Shown: positions 33,621 to 44,760, counted from the first letter of the stretch. The stretch is DNA of 64,000 nt from Chionis minor (GCA_013398295.1 VZSF01003273.1:877579-941578); one strand, 5' to 3'. Notes: generated by a model not told the origin, from the sequence alone. A program made the numbers and translations.

Positions 33621-33951
33621 TCACGGAATCAGTGGGGTTGGCAGAGCCCGCTGGAGATCATCGAGTGCCACCGTCTGCCAGAGCAGGGTCACCCACAGCA
33701 GGTGGCACAGGATGGCGTCCAGGCGGGTTGGGAATGTCTGCAGAGTCGGAGACTCCACCACCTCTCTGGGCAGCCTGTGCCAGTGCTCTGCCACCCTCAA
33801 GGCCAAGAATTTCCTCCTCATGTTCAGGTGGAACTTCCTATGCTCAAGGCTGTGCCCGTTGCCTCTTGTCCTGTCACTGGGCACCACTGAAAAAAGACTG
33901 GTCCCATCCTGCTGGCACCCTCCCGTTAAGTATTGATCAGCATTGATGAGA
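33619..33951 (-). mobile_element. CR1 LINE 3' fragment, minus strand
   Basis: Reading the minus strand, it shows the CR1 phrases in complement: CACGGAATCAGTGGGGTTGG near the 3' end, CACCACCTCTCTGGGCAGCC, AGGTGGAACTTCCTATGCTC and TTGCCTCTTGTCCTGTCACT. It reaches about 33951. The coding region is absent. It is more diverged than the fragments at 20834 and 25376. Confidence 0.92.
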
Positions 33952-34690
33952 TGGATGTGTAGCGACTGTGTTTCTGCAGGACTGTTCTTGCGCTGTTCTC
34001 TTTCCCTAAGGAAATAAGTTCTTTGGATATTTATTGGCCTCTCTCTATCGCCCTTTACTTTTCAAGTAGCTTCCATCATCACAGAGATTTCGTGGGCATT
34101 TGTCCATGCATGTGTTGGTTCCTGACCCGCTCTCCTGGCCTGAGCGGACCCAAAGGTAGATGTTGGTGAGGTGTTTCACTCCAGCTCAGTGTCTTACCCT
34201 GACACGAGTGAACTTCCAAGCACAGGCAGGGTCTGCTGCACGGGAGAGATGGAAGCACAGCAAAATACAGCTCTTGTCATCTTGCAGTGATCGCGTCTGA
34301 TCGTTTCTCTGTACTGACATTCACACTTGGTGCACAGGTCTTACCAATACTTCCCCAGAGACGTCCATGCAAGGAAAACCAAGCCCTTGTAAATGGCCTT
34401 GAAACAATCGGTGTTGGTTTAAATCCTCTATTTCTCTTAGAAATTAATTGTGGTAAAAATGTGTTTGGAAGGTTTTGTACATTTTTGGAGTCCTGCAAGT
34501 GAGAGGGACCAGCCAGGAGGCTGGGGAGGGGGAAGGAGTGATGGGACCCATCTCGTGGAGGAGCAGCGTAAGGAAGGAATGGGGTACCTCATCCTGGTGT
34601 GCGGAAGGTGGAGGGTGGCGAGGAGCAGCAGAGCTCTGGGTACAGCTCCTGCGGCACCGTGAAGTGAAGCCCAGAGACGGAGATGGAAAA
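33952..34690. other. Mixed-composition unassigned DNA
   Basis: AT-leaning up to 34090, then mixed. A G-rich stretch at 34515-34640. No gene or repeat recognised. Confidence 0.45.
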
Positions 34691-35030
34691 AAAAGGGTCT
34701 GAGAGACCTGGACTCGAATCTGGTCCTTGTTAATTGTCTGTGCATTAATATGTGTCAGCTATAGTTATATGCTGCTTCGTAAGAAAACTTACCGTTGCCT
34801 CATTAACCTCTCCAAGGCTGATTTTGGCAGCCTTCAGAGCACACTGCAAGGTGTACTTAATTAATGGGGTATTGAATGAATGAGTGAACGCTGAAGCCAA
34901 GATGCTCTTTCAGCTCGGTTTGAATATAATTATTTTGATTATATATTTACCTTGATAGTGCCCCAGTGAACACTTAATACACAAACAGGCAGCTATTACA
35001 CGTGTCTTCTGAAATCCAGACTGAGTGGTG
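34691..35030. promoter_or_regulatory. Candidate conserved non-coding element
   Basis: AT-rich and CpG-poor, with GCATTAATATGTGTC, CTTAATTAATGGGG, ATATAATTATTTTG and ATATATTTACC words. TTAATTAA is a homeodomain-type palindrome. Regulatory role inferred. Confidence 0.38.
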
Positions 35031-35051
35031 TTACTGAGCTGCGGACAAGTC

Positions 35052-35102
35052 GCTCTAGGAGTTGGGCTAGATGGTTGTTGTAGGTCTCTTCCTGGTGAAA
35101 AT
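35052..35102 (+). mobile_element. CR1 LINE 3' tip
   Basis: GAGTTGGGCTAGATGG followed by TGTAGGTCTCTTCCTGGTG matches the terminal phrase of CR1 3' ends. Only about 50 bases remain, and they run straight into the ATTCT array. The tail unit of CR1 has the same ATTCT core. Confidence 0.75.
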
Positions 35103-35264
35103 ATTCTATTCTATTCTATTCTATTCTATTCTATTCTATTCTATTCTATTCTATTCTATTCTATTCTATTCTATTCTGTTCTATTCTATTCTGTTCTATT
35201 CTACTCTATTCTATTCTATTCTACTCTATTCTATTCTATTCTACTCTATTCTATTCTACTCTAC
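35103..35264 (+). repeat. (ATTCT)n microsatellite
   Basis: About 32 pentamers. The first 70 or so bases are perfect. CTGTT variants occur at 35176 and 35191. CTACT variants then appear at 35201, 35221 and 35241, a 20-base higher-order period, and again at 35256. It starts directly at the CR1 3' tip, so it probably grew from the CR1 tail. Confidence 0.97.
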
Positions 35265-35640
35265 CGAATGCGGTGGCCAAGTGCAGTGGGAAGGAGGGAC
35301 TGGCTTTTCAGAGCACAGGGCTGGCCACCCCGCAAGCCACTTTCCTCCTTTTCCAGCCCGTGTGCTCGGTTTGTGCAGAGAAACAGCTTTGGATCTGGGG
35401 AATGGGAAGATGAAGGAATCCCAAACTGCCGGAAGGGAAGGGAAAATCCACCTCCCCGGTGAGCAAGGCGGATGCCAGAGCGCGGTGGGATGGGCTTGGT
35501 TGGAGCGGGAGCCGCCGAGCAGCCCAGCCCTGGCGGGGGACAGCCCTGTGCGCAGGGAGAGGGTGACTCTAACGCGAGGGGACATTGCTCAGGGGCCGAC
35601 TGACAGCACGAATGAAGCAGATCAACGTCAGGCGTAAAGG
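35265..35640. other. GC-rich unassigned DNA
   Basis: No structure recognised. Long + frames here are read-through of the pentamer array and are artefacts. Confidence 0.5.
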
Positions 35641-35945
35641 CAGTGGCTTTCCTCTGCTCAGATCACAGTCATACACCGGCTCTGAATCATGAGGCTTGCA
35701 ACCAGCAGGCATAAATTTATACTATACAGATGAGAACTGTGCCTCGGAGACAGAACATCTATCTCCTTTGCACTTATCTGCCACCGTGACACAAACAATC
35801 AGAGATGATTCTCTGGCACAACAAACAGCAAAGTGTCTTCTTTGTCTTTGCCTCAAAGGAAAACACTATAACACATCTTTTTGGCCCGTGCTTTTATCAC
35901 TTACTTTTGTTCAATAATCTTCCTGCCCAATATACAGGGTTTGGC
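35641..35945. promoter_or_regulatory. Candidate conserved non-coding element with SOX-like sites
   Basis: CpG-poor island with ATAAATTTATACTATAC and several SOX-type words: ACAAACAATC near 35793, CACAACAAAC near 35817, CTTTGTC near 35841 and TTTTGTTCAATAATC near 35905. Enhancer-like. Inferred. Confidence 0.4.
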
Positions 35946-36600
35946 CGTGCGTGTGTGTAATAGGAAATCTGCCCTGTTTACAGTGTCTGAGCAAAGGCGT
36001 GGGGAGGAAATAAATATACTGTCACTGGGGCTTATGCGGTTTGCAGCAGCCCGTGGCTTAACCCCAAATCTCTACGTTGATGCTGGATTTTCTTTACTGC
36101 CACGGAGCCTTGGCTTTCTGGGGACGCGGAAGAACAAACCTTAAATGCTTCGGAGGAGCCTTTCTGGGTCCGCGAGTAACCTCGCCTGCACGCTGGAGAC
36201 TGGGCTGTGTCACCAAAGTACGGGTAAAGACAAATTCTGAATATACAGCACAGTCATTATGGCACAGCAAAGGGAATCAAAAAAGCACCACAGCTGCATC
36301 TTACCCCCTGAGCAGGTCAGGGTGTTAATTCTGGAGACTAATGACAAACAGCAACACAGCTCATCAGGGACCACTGGTCACTTAAGGGCGGCCACGGGCC
36401 TGTTTGGGATCGTGGCTGTGCTGGAATCTGGGAGAAGGACATTTGCTTGGTGGTTTGTTTGCTTTAGTTGGAGAGGGGGTGGGCAGAAATTGAGTGAAGT
36501 ACCTACGGTGTCTCTTAACTCTGCGCAGAAGCGTTCTGTAAGGTGTCAGGAAGGGATGGTTTGGGCTGTCAAAGCATTGCTCCGTGCGGGAGGGAAGACC
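35946..36600. other. Mixed-composition unassigned DNA
   Basis: AT-leaning to 36070 and mixed afterwards. A 120-codon + frame is not convincing. No repeats. Confidence 0.45.
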
Positions 36601-37110
36601 GGTCCCTCTGCTGAGGGGTGAATGCAGAAATGCTCATCTTCCTCAGAAAGTCACGGCCGATCATCAGAGCGGCTCCCAGGTGCTGCCAGGCGCAGGTCCC
36701 TGCGGAGCCTCCCCAGCTCCGTGTCCTGTGCTGCCCAGGGATGTGACTTGCTTCAGCAATGCAGCCGTGCAGGCGCAGCCCCTGGGATCCACACAGTTAG
36801 GAAGAAAAATTGCCTTTCCATTTCACATTATGCCGGTTTGACGGAGGAAAAGAGCTTTCCCGGCCTCGGCGCGGGGCTGCGCTGCCTCGCGCCGAGGGTC
36901 ACGCCGCGGCAAAAGCGTCGCAGCTCCCGCTTTCACAAGGCTTTGGTGTCTTCCACTGGACGGTGGCGTAACGGTACATTCCCGAACCGGTTGGGAATGG
37001 TGGAAAGCCGTGTGCTGAGCTGCCCCGGGCTCGGCGGGCACAGCCTCCCCTCCGCGCCGAGGGAGCCAGTCCCTCACCGCCTGCCGCGTGGTTCGATGTG
37101 ATTTTTCAGG
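36601..37110. other. GC-rich, CpG-dense DNA
   Basis: CpG is dense at 36860-37090 (GGCGCGGGG, CGCGCCGAGG, ACGCCGCGGC). It could be a small CpG island. No transcript signal was recognised. Confidence 0.4.
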
Positions 37111-37560
37111 CGTTAGCGACGTCCTTGCCGTTCCCTATTTCAAAAGGAAAAATGGAATCCAATTGCACCTCAGATGCAGACAGTCCCTCGCACAATATTT
37201 CCTACACCTCCTCTCCAGATAAGCCACCTTTTAAGATGATGTATTGTATCACTTACCTTTTATAGTGTTCCACCTAGCGAGGGATGTGGAGATCCACTCT
37301 ATATTTAGTCGCAAGTAAACGGATCCATTTAAAACATAAAGTTGGATGTATGGAGCAGAGTAAGATGGGGGCCAAGCTAGTTATGGGAAGATTTTGCCCC
37401 CCAAAGTGTTCTAACAAAGCGTTTTGGCAGGGAAAATCAGGGGAAGAAACGGCCAGAGGGTGGTGGCAGGAGGGGGCTGGCTTGCGCCTTCTTTTTTCCC
37501 CCAAAGGGAAGAAGGGAGAAACAGTTCTGGTGTTTGTTGCATCCTTTTTAGACTGAATTC
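37111..37560. promoter_or_regulatory. AT-rich block, possible regulatory element
   Basis: CpG-poor from 37135 to 37400, with AGATAAGCC (GATA-type) near 37217, GATGATGTATTG and CCATTTAAAAC words. Enhancer-like by composition. Confidence 0.33.
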
Positions 37561-38010
37561 CAATTTGTTATTAGCATTTTATAGTTTCTCTTCAGATGAT
37601 TATGCATGCAGATTAAAAATGCCTTATCTTTCCAACGCCCTAGCCCGGTCTCCATCGGCTAATCCGGAGGGACACTATCATTTACACAGTGTGATGATAA
37701 TACGGAAATCTCATTCACTTGGGGGTTTATATTGTGTGTTTACTTATTTTTAGGCGCTGGGTTTAGCACTGCTCATCATCTCCAGGTCTGTAATCTGCCT
37801 TCCACCGTGCAATTAGAGGGATTCTCTGTCTTTCCCTACAACCCCAATATTGTACACGGCGTGTTTTCCAGGCGCCTCTTCCAGAGGAGGTTTGAGAGCA
37901 CAGATGCAAATCACTCCCCTGCATCCCTTATTGATCCAAATGTTTGTTGATTTACCATGAATTTTAACCCTCAGAACGTCTGTCGGGCAGACTAAGAGGG
38001 AAACTAGGTA
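37561..38010. promoter_or_regulatory. Candidate conserved non-coding element
   Basis: AT-rich with GATTATGCATGCAG (POU/octamer-like), GCTAATCCGGAGG and GTGATGATAATACGG near 37690. A CAATATTGTAC word lies near 37845. Typical of dense developmental enhancers. Inferred. Confidence 0.42.
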
Positions 38011-38640
38011 TTTTAACTGCTCCCCCTGCAAACTGCAGACCCAGCTCAGCCCGCGCGTCCTGGAGCCACCCAGCGAGCAAGAACCTGCACCCCAAATTCC
38101 AGGCTAAAGCACATAAATGAAGTATCATTTCCTGACTTCACCGAATCAATACCTACTTGATGGTGACTTAAAAACACCAGACAGCTTTCCTAGACCGAAG
38201 CCCTTGGATAAATGAAGTTGTCATTGACTTCTGGTGTATCTGGTCTGTGTGAGATCCTAATTAGGACAGGATCATAGTAACGGGGGGAGATAATAGACCT
38301 ATTGGATCGAGTCTGTCTGCCTGCAATTGCAGCGTATTATCCCCCTGATATAAGCTGTACCTGGTGTTAAATAGGAAATTGCTCACATCTTAGGTCAACG
38401 TGATTTGTGATTAAAAAATACACAAAACTAGTGAAAGTGTTCCCCGGGAATTTTTCAGGAGGGCGTTTGGTTTCCTTTCTGGCTTTCACTTTCCCTAATC
38501 TAGAAAAGGAAAGACTTCCTGATGAAAAGTCCGAGTCGCTGAGTAAAATTGTAAGGGTTTTTCCACTGCAGAACGGGGCTGATTATGACGAATACAGAAC
38601 GATGAATATATTTTTGGGGCTCTCAAGCCTCTAAAACCAG
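38011..38640. promoter_or_regulatory. Candidate conserved non-coding element
   Basis: CpG-poor, with GAATCAATACC, the TCCTAATTAGGA palindrome (38255-38266), GAGATAATAGACC and GCAATTGCAG words. The palindrome fits a paired homeodomain site. Together with 37111-38010 it makes a 1.5 kb AT-rich domain. Confidence 0.4.
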
Positions 38641-39310
38641 GAAAAGTGATTCTGCGAATCGCCTGTGCCGAGCTGCCCTGCGGTGCGCAGAGCCCCGTGC
38701 GAGGAGCTCGGCCTCTCCGCCTGACTTTCTTACATGTCTCGGGGCGGCTCTGGGAGAAATCCTAATGCCACGACAAAATTCCCTTGGCCAGGAATTCCCA
38801 GGGCCAGCCCAGCCCCAGCTGCGGTTACGCGGGATCAGCGAGCTCTTCCCAGCGCTGCCGCCAGCAAACCTCGCAGCTTGAAAACTCAGAAGACACAGGA
38901 AACATGGGAATAATCCTTGAAGATTCAGTCCAAGTTTTGGGAGACCTGAGCTGCTCCAAGCTCAATCCAATCCTCTATATTATTTTTCAAAGCTTTGCTT
39001 TGTCCCTGCCTCCAAACTGGGCTATTGCCCCGTGTTCCTCGTGCCCTGGGATGCTCTGGGGACCTCCCGGAGCTGCGGGTATCCGGCGGCTGTGCCGGTC
39101 GGCAGCTCCGGGGCTGGGCAGCCTGGGAGGGCTCCTTTGTGCTGCCCGTAGGTGTTATTTGCAAAATCAAAACCGCGGCGGCTCCTTCGGCACCCCCAGC
39201 CAAAGCAGGCGCCGTCGGGGGGCTGGGTACGCGCTGTCCCTCGCTCCTCTCCATTTTCACCCCTCCTGTTTCTCTGAACTGCCCTGTCGAACCTGGAGCT
39301 TTAAGAAGAT
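38641..39310. other. GC-rich unassigned DNA
   Basis: CpG-bearing. The 246-codon + frame (38784-39524) and 174-codon - frame overlap. Both are composition-driven. Confidence 0.48.
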
Positions 39311-40246
39311 GAAAGTGTTGGGAAAGCGGTGGCAGCGGAAAGCTGTTTATTTGCTCTGCGGGTGCACAAGGCCCTGGACACATGGAAAAGACTCTTTGAT
39401 TAACGTCGGCTTCCTCTTGGCACTGTTTGACGGAACAAGGCTGAGACACTCCATTTCAGTGAGCCTGTGTCGCGCAATGTGTATTAGAGAGTCCTCAATT
39501 TCACACGTGCTTACTCCTGAGTGAGTTTCGCATAAAAGGATTAAGGAGAGAGGAAGTGCAGAGGAAATGGGATGTTAGACACCTTGTTAAACGGGCTGTC
39601 AGGGTTTCTGGAGCGTTCATTCTAACTCTATTCCACTCTGCATAGAGGGCAGGCCATTACCCGGGGATCACAGGGGCCTCGTCTGCGCTGCGAGTCAGGA
39701 ATTACTTTTTAAAAGAAGAAAGCGAAAGCAGAGATGAAAATAGTAACGTGATTGTTGTCGTTGTTGTTATTATTTTATTCTGGTTGATGTTTCTGCCGGG
39801 AGGAATCTGGGACGCGATTAGCAGGAGCCGCAGGTAGCGAACCTTTAGCTGCCCTTCCCCAATTAAGTTCAGTAGCTGGAAGACTGGCTGGGAGCGAAGC
39901 GGGTGAGGAAAACCCGGGAAGGGCTCAGTGGGGCAGGACAGGAGGGGAGATGCCGTGCGGGACATCTGGGCACTGACCCAAGGAGATGGGAGGGCACCAA
40001 GACATCTCCTGTCCTGGGCTGTCCCCGCGCCGGCTGGGGAGCAGGGACAACAGCTACGCTCTACCCTGGCATCTTGGCTGAAAAAGATGCTGGGAAAGTT
40101 CCCGAATCGATGCTGACCCAGAGGAGGTTTGCGAGGGAGGGAGGGAAGGTGTGATCGCAGCTGGGGTGTCCGTGCCAGCTCCGGTCTCTTGCAGAGATCC
40201 CGGGGTGGACTCTGGCAGGTTTAGCGGCGTATTTCTCTATTTTCTG
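39311..40246. other. Mixed-composition unassigned DNA
   Basis: A (GTT)-rich run near 39760-39775 and an AT patch at 39700-39790. GC-rich from 39900. No gene recognised. Confidence 0.45.
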
Positions 40247-40326
40247 GATCTGGCCCCAACCTACGTGGCTAAAACAAACACGTCGTCCACGCTGCTTGTC
40301 CAAGCCGTATAGTTTGGGGCCAGATC
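40247..40326 (+). ncRNA. Pre-miRNA-like hairpin candidate
   Basis: The 5' arm (40247-40270) begins GATCTGGCCCCAA and the 3' arm (40303-40326) ends TTGGGGCCAGATC. Of 24 facing positions 22 pair: the outer 13 are perfect, then a C/T and a C/A mismatch, with two G-U wobbles in the inner part. The loop is 32 bases. The wobbles pair only in + strand RNA, so that strand folds better. Total 80 nt fits a pre-miRNA. It could also be an inert foldback or a decayed MITE. No known miRNA was recognised. Confidence 0.3.
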
Positions 40327-40440
40327 TGTGGGTTTCCCGTGAATAAAGTAAGTGGGTTTCCCGAGGATCCTTTTGCAGGGGCACACCGTGCCTGCCCAAA
40401 CACGCTGCGGGATTTCGCAGGGGGGATATCCGTGGGAGCG
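40327..40440. repeat. 12-bp direct repeat beside the hairpin
   Basis: GTGGGTTTCCCG occurs at 40328-40339 and 40352-40363, a 24-base period, directly after the hairpin. The rest is unassigned. Confidence 0.5.
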
Positions 40441-40640
40441 GATGGTGGTATTCAAGCCAAGTTTATAACTAACACAGTTTCACATCAGGTTGTTTCCTGT
40501 AAGTCAGATCCATTTTAAGAGCAGTGATGAAACGGGGCTTCAGAATCCACTCTATGAGCATCCAAATTAAAAGCTAAATAGGATGTAGCTTTCGGTTTGG
40601 CTGTATCTTCATATGTCAACACTCATTATCCTCATATGTC
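40441..40640. promoter_or_regulatory. AT-rich block, possible regulatory element
   Basis: CpG-poor with CAAATTAAAAGC and a TCATATGTCA word at 40609 and 40632 (CATATG E-box, 23-base spacing). Weak enhancer-like evidence. Confidence 0.3.
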
Positions 40641-40930
40641 ACCGCTTCGCAGCCTTCCTCCCCGAGCCTCGCGGGCCGCGGCTCTCCTCTCCCTGTGTGC
40701 AGAGATGGCTTCCATCCGCCCGCATTCCCGCTCGGCCAGGCTGCTCTGGGAGGCAGCGGTGTCCGCTCGGACACCAGCGCGGCCAAGCGTGCTCCTCTGG
40801 GGACCGGGGTTCCCCACTTGTGCCCTGGAGCAGCCGACGCCGAGTTCTGCGCTGCTTCCCAAGGAGGGGGGACGTGCCGGTGGCTGAGCGAAGGAGGCTT
40901 CGGGGTCTTTCCCCGCCGCTGACCTTGGGG
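40641..40930. other. CpG-dense GC-rich DNA
   Basis: Frequent CpG (GCGGGCCGCGG near 40672). Frames on both strands overlap. It could be a small CpG island. Confidence 0.4.
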
Positions 40931-41990
40931 AATTGCATTACCTTTCCCGTTATCAGTCCCAGCAAGCCTGCAGAGGTGTATTTGCATTGAGGGCTGCAGG
41001 CTCTGGCATAAGAAGTCCCATGTCGGTATAAAATATAACCTGGAGTTGCCTTTCGCAGAAATTGCTGCCGGAGCATCATTAGGAGCAGTGCTGGTGCTGG
41101 GAGACGTGGGACCAGTGGTGGGGTCTTGGGCAGGAGACCCGTGAGTCACCTCGTTTTGTTCCATCCATTTGGACTTGGCTTTTTATGGAGAAAACTCCAG
41201 GTTTTACCATCATGAATAATTTGCCGCGTAGCCCAAGGGGCAGTAGCATGGCAGCAGCCTTCCCACGGCTGCGCGGAGGGAGCAGCCAGCTGGCTCTCGC
41301 CGGTGCATCCCGGCGGGCGGGAGGTCCTGGTTCTCCATCCTGCGGATTTCCCCACCACGCCATCCTCCTCTCCTCCTAGTCCCAGCTCTCTGCAGCTCCA
41401 GGCAAAGGTTTGTTTGGTAAGAGGCAGGGAGCAGTGACAGGGGGGATTCAGGGTAGCAAACAGGAGCTCTGACTTCAGCTGAGCTGCCCGTGACGTTGGA
41501 GAGGAGCGGGGATTTCGCTCGTTCCCCACAGATTCAGGAATGAGATATCCTGATGATAGGTGGTGTCATGTACAGTGTGTCAGTGCAGTAGAAAGGGTCA
41601 AAACGCCTCAGCTGTCCCCCAAACTGCCCTGCCAGCGGGGAGAGGGGGCAGCTTGGGCATGGGACACCCTTGGGGCAGTGCTCGGGGTCTCTCCAGCATC
41701 CCGGTGCTGCTTCCCACTGCAGCTGCCTGTGCTGTGCTTCCCAGCAAAGAACCGGGTCAGCCTCCCGGCTGGGTAGGAAGACGGAGAGCCCGGGCAAAAT
41801 CATCATTGCTGACTTAAAACTGGGAGTGGGGAAGAAGCAAGTTTAGCCATAAATAATCCCACACCTGGCCTTTTAATTCAGTTATCTCCTGGTCGGGAAA
41901 GTCGGATCTGCTGTGTGCTGTGGTGGTGCCAAGTTAATTACTTGAAAATGAGTGCCTGGGGTTGGACCAAGAATTTCTCATCAGCATTCA
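40931..41990. other. Mixed-composition unassigned DNA
   Basis: AT-leaning near 41800-41960, GC-rich near 41230-41400. No repeat or gene recognised. Confidence 0.45.
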
Positions 41991-42700
41991 GCACCAGTGC
42001 CATGGCGTGAAGGAGAGCCCGGCGCATGCTCGCAGCGGCGGCTCGCTGGCAGGCGGATGAAAGGGAAGGGGAGCGGGGCACCAGCGGGTTTGCTTTTTCT
42101 TTTGAACAGGCTGGAGCCTGGTTTAATTGAAAAAGCGCTGAACGTGGTCGATGCTGGGTTTGTTGTGCACTGGCTGCGCGGGGGACTGGCGGCAGCGGGG
42201 GAAAGGCTCGTCTCTGGGTGCAGAACTGACGGGTTTGGGGTCAGTGGAGCGGGGGGTGCCCGGCTGGCCAGATGCCGAGGCGGAGGGGTGCTGCGGCCAC
42301 GGGTGGCAGCAGCCCAAAAAGCAAGAAAGGGGAGCGGGTCCAAACTGCACAGCTGAGATGCCGCTTCTGCTCTCGACTCCCCCTTCCAGCAGCAGCTGGG
42401 TTTTGAAATTCCACTTCTGGTGCCTTTTTGAGGGAAGTTTTGCCGTGGGTTTGGGATTTGTTAACCCTGCAGCAGCTTGGCGGAGCGGCCAGGATGCTGC
42501 TCAGGCCACCGGACACGTCCAGCTGTGCCCTGCTCCGTCCAACACCGCCGGGAGCGTCCGCGCGTCCCCGGCCCCGAGCCGGCGGCAGAGCTGGCAGCAC
42601 GGCGAGGCGGGCGGCTGCGGAACCCCCAGCCTCTCCCTCCCCCTTCCCATCCCACCAGCGCTCGCCAGCTGAATACAAATGCAGACATTACGGGGGAGAG
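41991..42700. other. GC-rich, CpG-bearing DNA
   Basis: CpG-rich at 42020-42110, 42160-42320 and 42540-42620. The 173-codon + and 145-codon - frames overlap. Nothing recognised. Confidence 0.45.
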
Positions 42701-43030
42701 AGGGAGGCGAGGAGGTGCAGCTCCAATACTAAATAGCTGGGCCCTTTAAGCCATTTGGCCAGACCTTATCGTTAAAAAGGAGGGAAAAAAATAGTCTCTA
42801 TAGGATTCTTTGAGTCATTGCTTCTTATGTGTAAACAGAGGGCGGCAGCTTACATAGCAAACTCAGCCTGGAATAGCTTGAGGTGATTAACAGTTGTTTG
42901 ATTCCTCGAAGATTTCCACATGCTTATGCCAATCCAACTGGGAAAGGCAGAATAAATATTTTGAAATATGCCCCCTTCTTTTGTAAATTAGGCATGATGA
43001 GTGCTGCTTAACCGGTTAGCTCTGAGTTAC
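42701..43030. promoter_or_regulatory. Candidate conserved non-coding element
   Basis: A sharply CpG-poor island with GCCCTTTAAGCC, ACCTTATCGTTAAAAAGG, GGTGATTAACAG, ATTTCCACATGC and AATAAATATTTTG words. GATA-, homeodomain- and E-box-like words cluster. Enhancer-like. Inferred. Confidence 0.42.
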
Positions 43031-43670
43031 AGGATCGGTTTTGTTCAGCAAACAGTAGCAGAAGGGCCGCGCTGCTCCGCGCCGGGAGCAGACTGTGGCC
43101 GAGACGGGGCCGGGGGGTGACGGTGCCTCAGCAGCCCCCCACAACAGGCTCCCAGCCAGCAGTGCTCCCTTGTGCCCCGGTGGTTATATCCCGATTTACT
43201 GGAGGGGAAGCGGCGGATGAAGCGATCCGGCAGCATCCTGCTTCCCACCTCAACTCCCCTAATTTCCTCTCCCTTAGATTATTCGGGTGCCAGCCTTGCT
43301 AGACAGTGTTAATGTATAAATCGCAACAGGCTTTGCCTCCACCGGATAAAAGCGCCCAGGTGAGCTAGTACCAGCTTAACCCCTTGCACGGCGCCGGGGA
43401 TAAAGGAGACGGCTGGATCCTGCGAAGCGCTGCTGGCTGCTCCAAACCCCACAGTGCCGGCGCCGTGGCTTGGTCACCGGGAAGGACTTTGCTGCTGAAA
43501 GGGGGCTCCCGGGCCGTTTGGGGTTACAGGCACAGCAGGACGTAGGAATAGGAGAAGGAGGGTGACAGCCTGTCCGGCGGTGGGACGCGTGTCCTGGGGG
43601 CCGCAGCGTGCAGCAGCCTCTGCCTCCCTTCCCCGAGAGCTTCCCCAGCTCACACCTACCCCCAGCAAAT
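43031..43670. other. GC-rich unassigned DNA
   Basis: GC-rich with an AT-richer patch at 43270-43380 (TTAATGTATAAATCG). No gene recognised. Confidence 0.45.
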
Positions 43671-44760
43671 GTTTACGGTTGATATCTACGGTGAAAGGAC
43701 ACTTTTTTCATTAAAACTAATTGTGGCGTCCATAGTTGGTTTTCCCTTTGTTTATTCTCAAGCGATAGGGTAGTAAAACATAAAGAAATATTGAATCACT
43801 TGAACCATAGAGGGTCTGCTTAGCGGTTGCTCTGTTCATTCCCATTACAGGCAAGGAGAAGAATATCTCAGATTTAGTCCCAGTTTTATAACAACACTTC
43901 CCAACCCACCTGGGGACCACAAAAGTGCTTTACATGCATTAATGAAACCAACAGTGCCACCTCCAACGGGACAGTTAGGTTTTATCTCCCCTTTGCGCGT
44001 GGTCAGACTGTGAATCGCCTCCCTCAATGTCACGGTTCGGATTTTGTCCAGTGACCAGCGTGTGTTGGTGTCTCAGATTTTAGGGACCCATCCCGATGTG
44101 CCCAAAGAAACCTGTTGCTTTATTCACTTTGATTTTACAAAAGACGAGATCTTTGCCTTTTCTGCCTGGACAGGAGATACTGGCGCAAAATGATTTATCA
44201 GGGTTTTTCCTTGCCCAGAAAGTCTCCAGCAAAGCCAGCGCTGAAAAGCAGCTGCTGTTACCCCCTATTCCCTGTTTTTACTGCAGGTGGGAATCCTCGT
44301 TTTACCGCGATCTGCCTTCTCCCAACAGCTCAATGGCTCTCAGTTTCCCCAGAATTGCACTTTCTTTGTAAAACCTACTTTAAAAAAAAAATCTCAGAAC
44401 TTCTGGACCATACGGTAGCAGAAGTATTAAGGCTGAAGGGAAGTACTTTATTTGCCAGATAAATAGGCTTGGTGACACTTTGGATATGTAGAAGGTGGTG
44501 AATAATTTCTTCTGCTTGGGCTATATATCCTTAGAGGACTCCATGAATTTTTCATTCTGGAAGATGTGTTCGGGTCATTAATTGCAGTTTGCCACAGGTC
44601 TGTTCCACTTTTGTCTGGGTAAAGCCTATCTCCTTCAACATACAACTCATTTACCCTTTGTAATCTATGTAACATTTGCATTGTAAATTGGTTAGCTTAA
44701 CTTAATACACGAGTAACCTTAGTAAACCTTTGGAAAGGATATTACGTGCGCTGTTAAAGA
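43671..44760. promoter_or_regulatory. Long AT-rich region, partly fossil repeat
   Basis: CpG-poor for about 1 kb. Contains AAACTAATTGTGG, GTTTATTCTC and GGGTCATTAATTGC words, and a probable MIR-like fossil at 43900-44040. Regulatory content is plausible but diffuse. Confidence 0.3.
43900..44040 (-). mobile_element. Possible ancient MIR-like SINE fossil
   Basis: GTGCTTTACATGCATTAATG (43925-43944) resembles the minus-strand form of the MIR 3' region. The rest aligns poorly by eye. Such fossils are rare but present in bird genomes. Low confidence. Confidence 0.28.

Noticed and set aside
35025..35637. Open frames reading repeated YSILF
   Set aside because: They are translations of the ATTCT microsatellite.
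38255..38266. TCCTAATTAGGA palindrome as proof of a homeodomain site
   Set aside because: About 15 palindromes of 12 bp are expected by chance, so it is only supporting evidence.
38784..39524. 246-codon open frame, plus strand
   Set aside because: GC-rich spurious frame with a 174-codon frame opposite it.
40609..40641. Repeated TCATATGTCA (23-base spacing)
   Set aside because: A 10-bp direct repeat this close is expected by chance in a window of this size.
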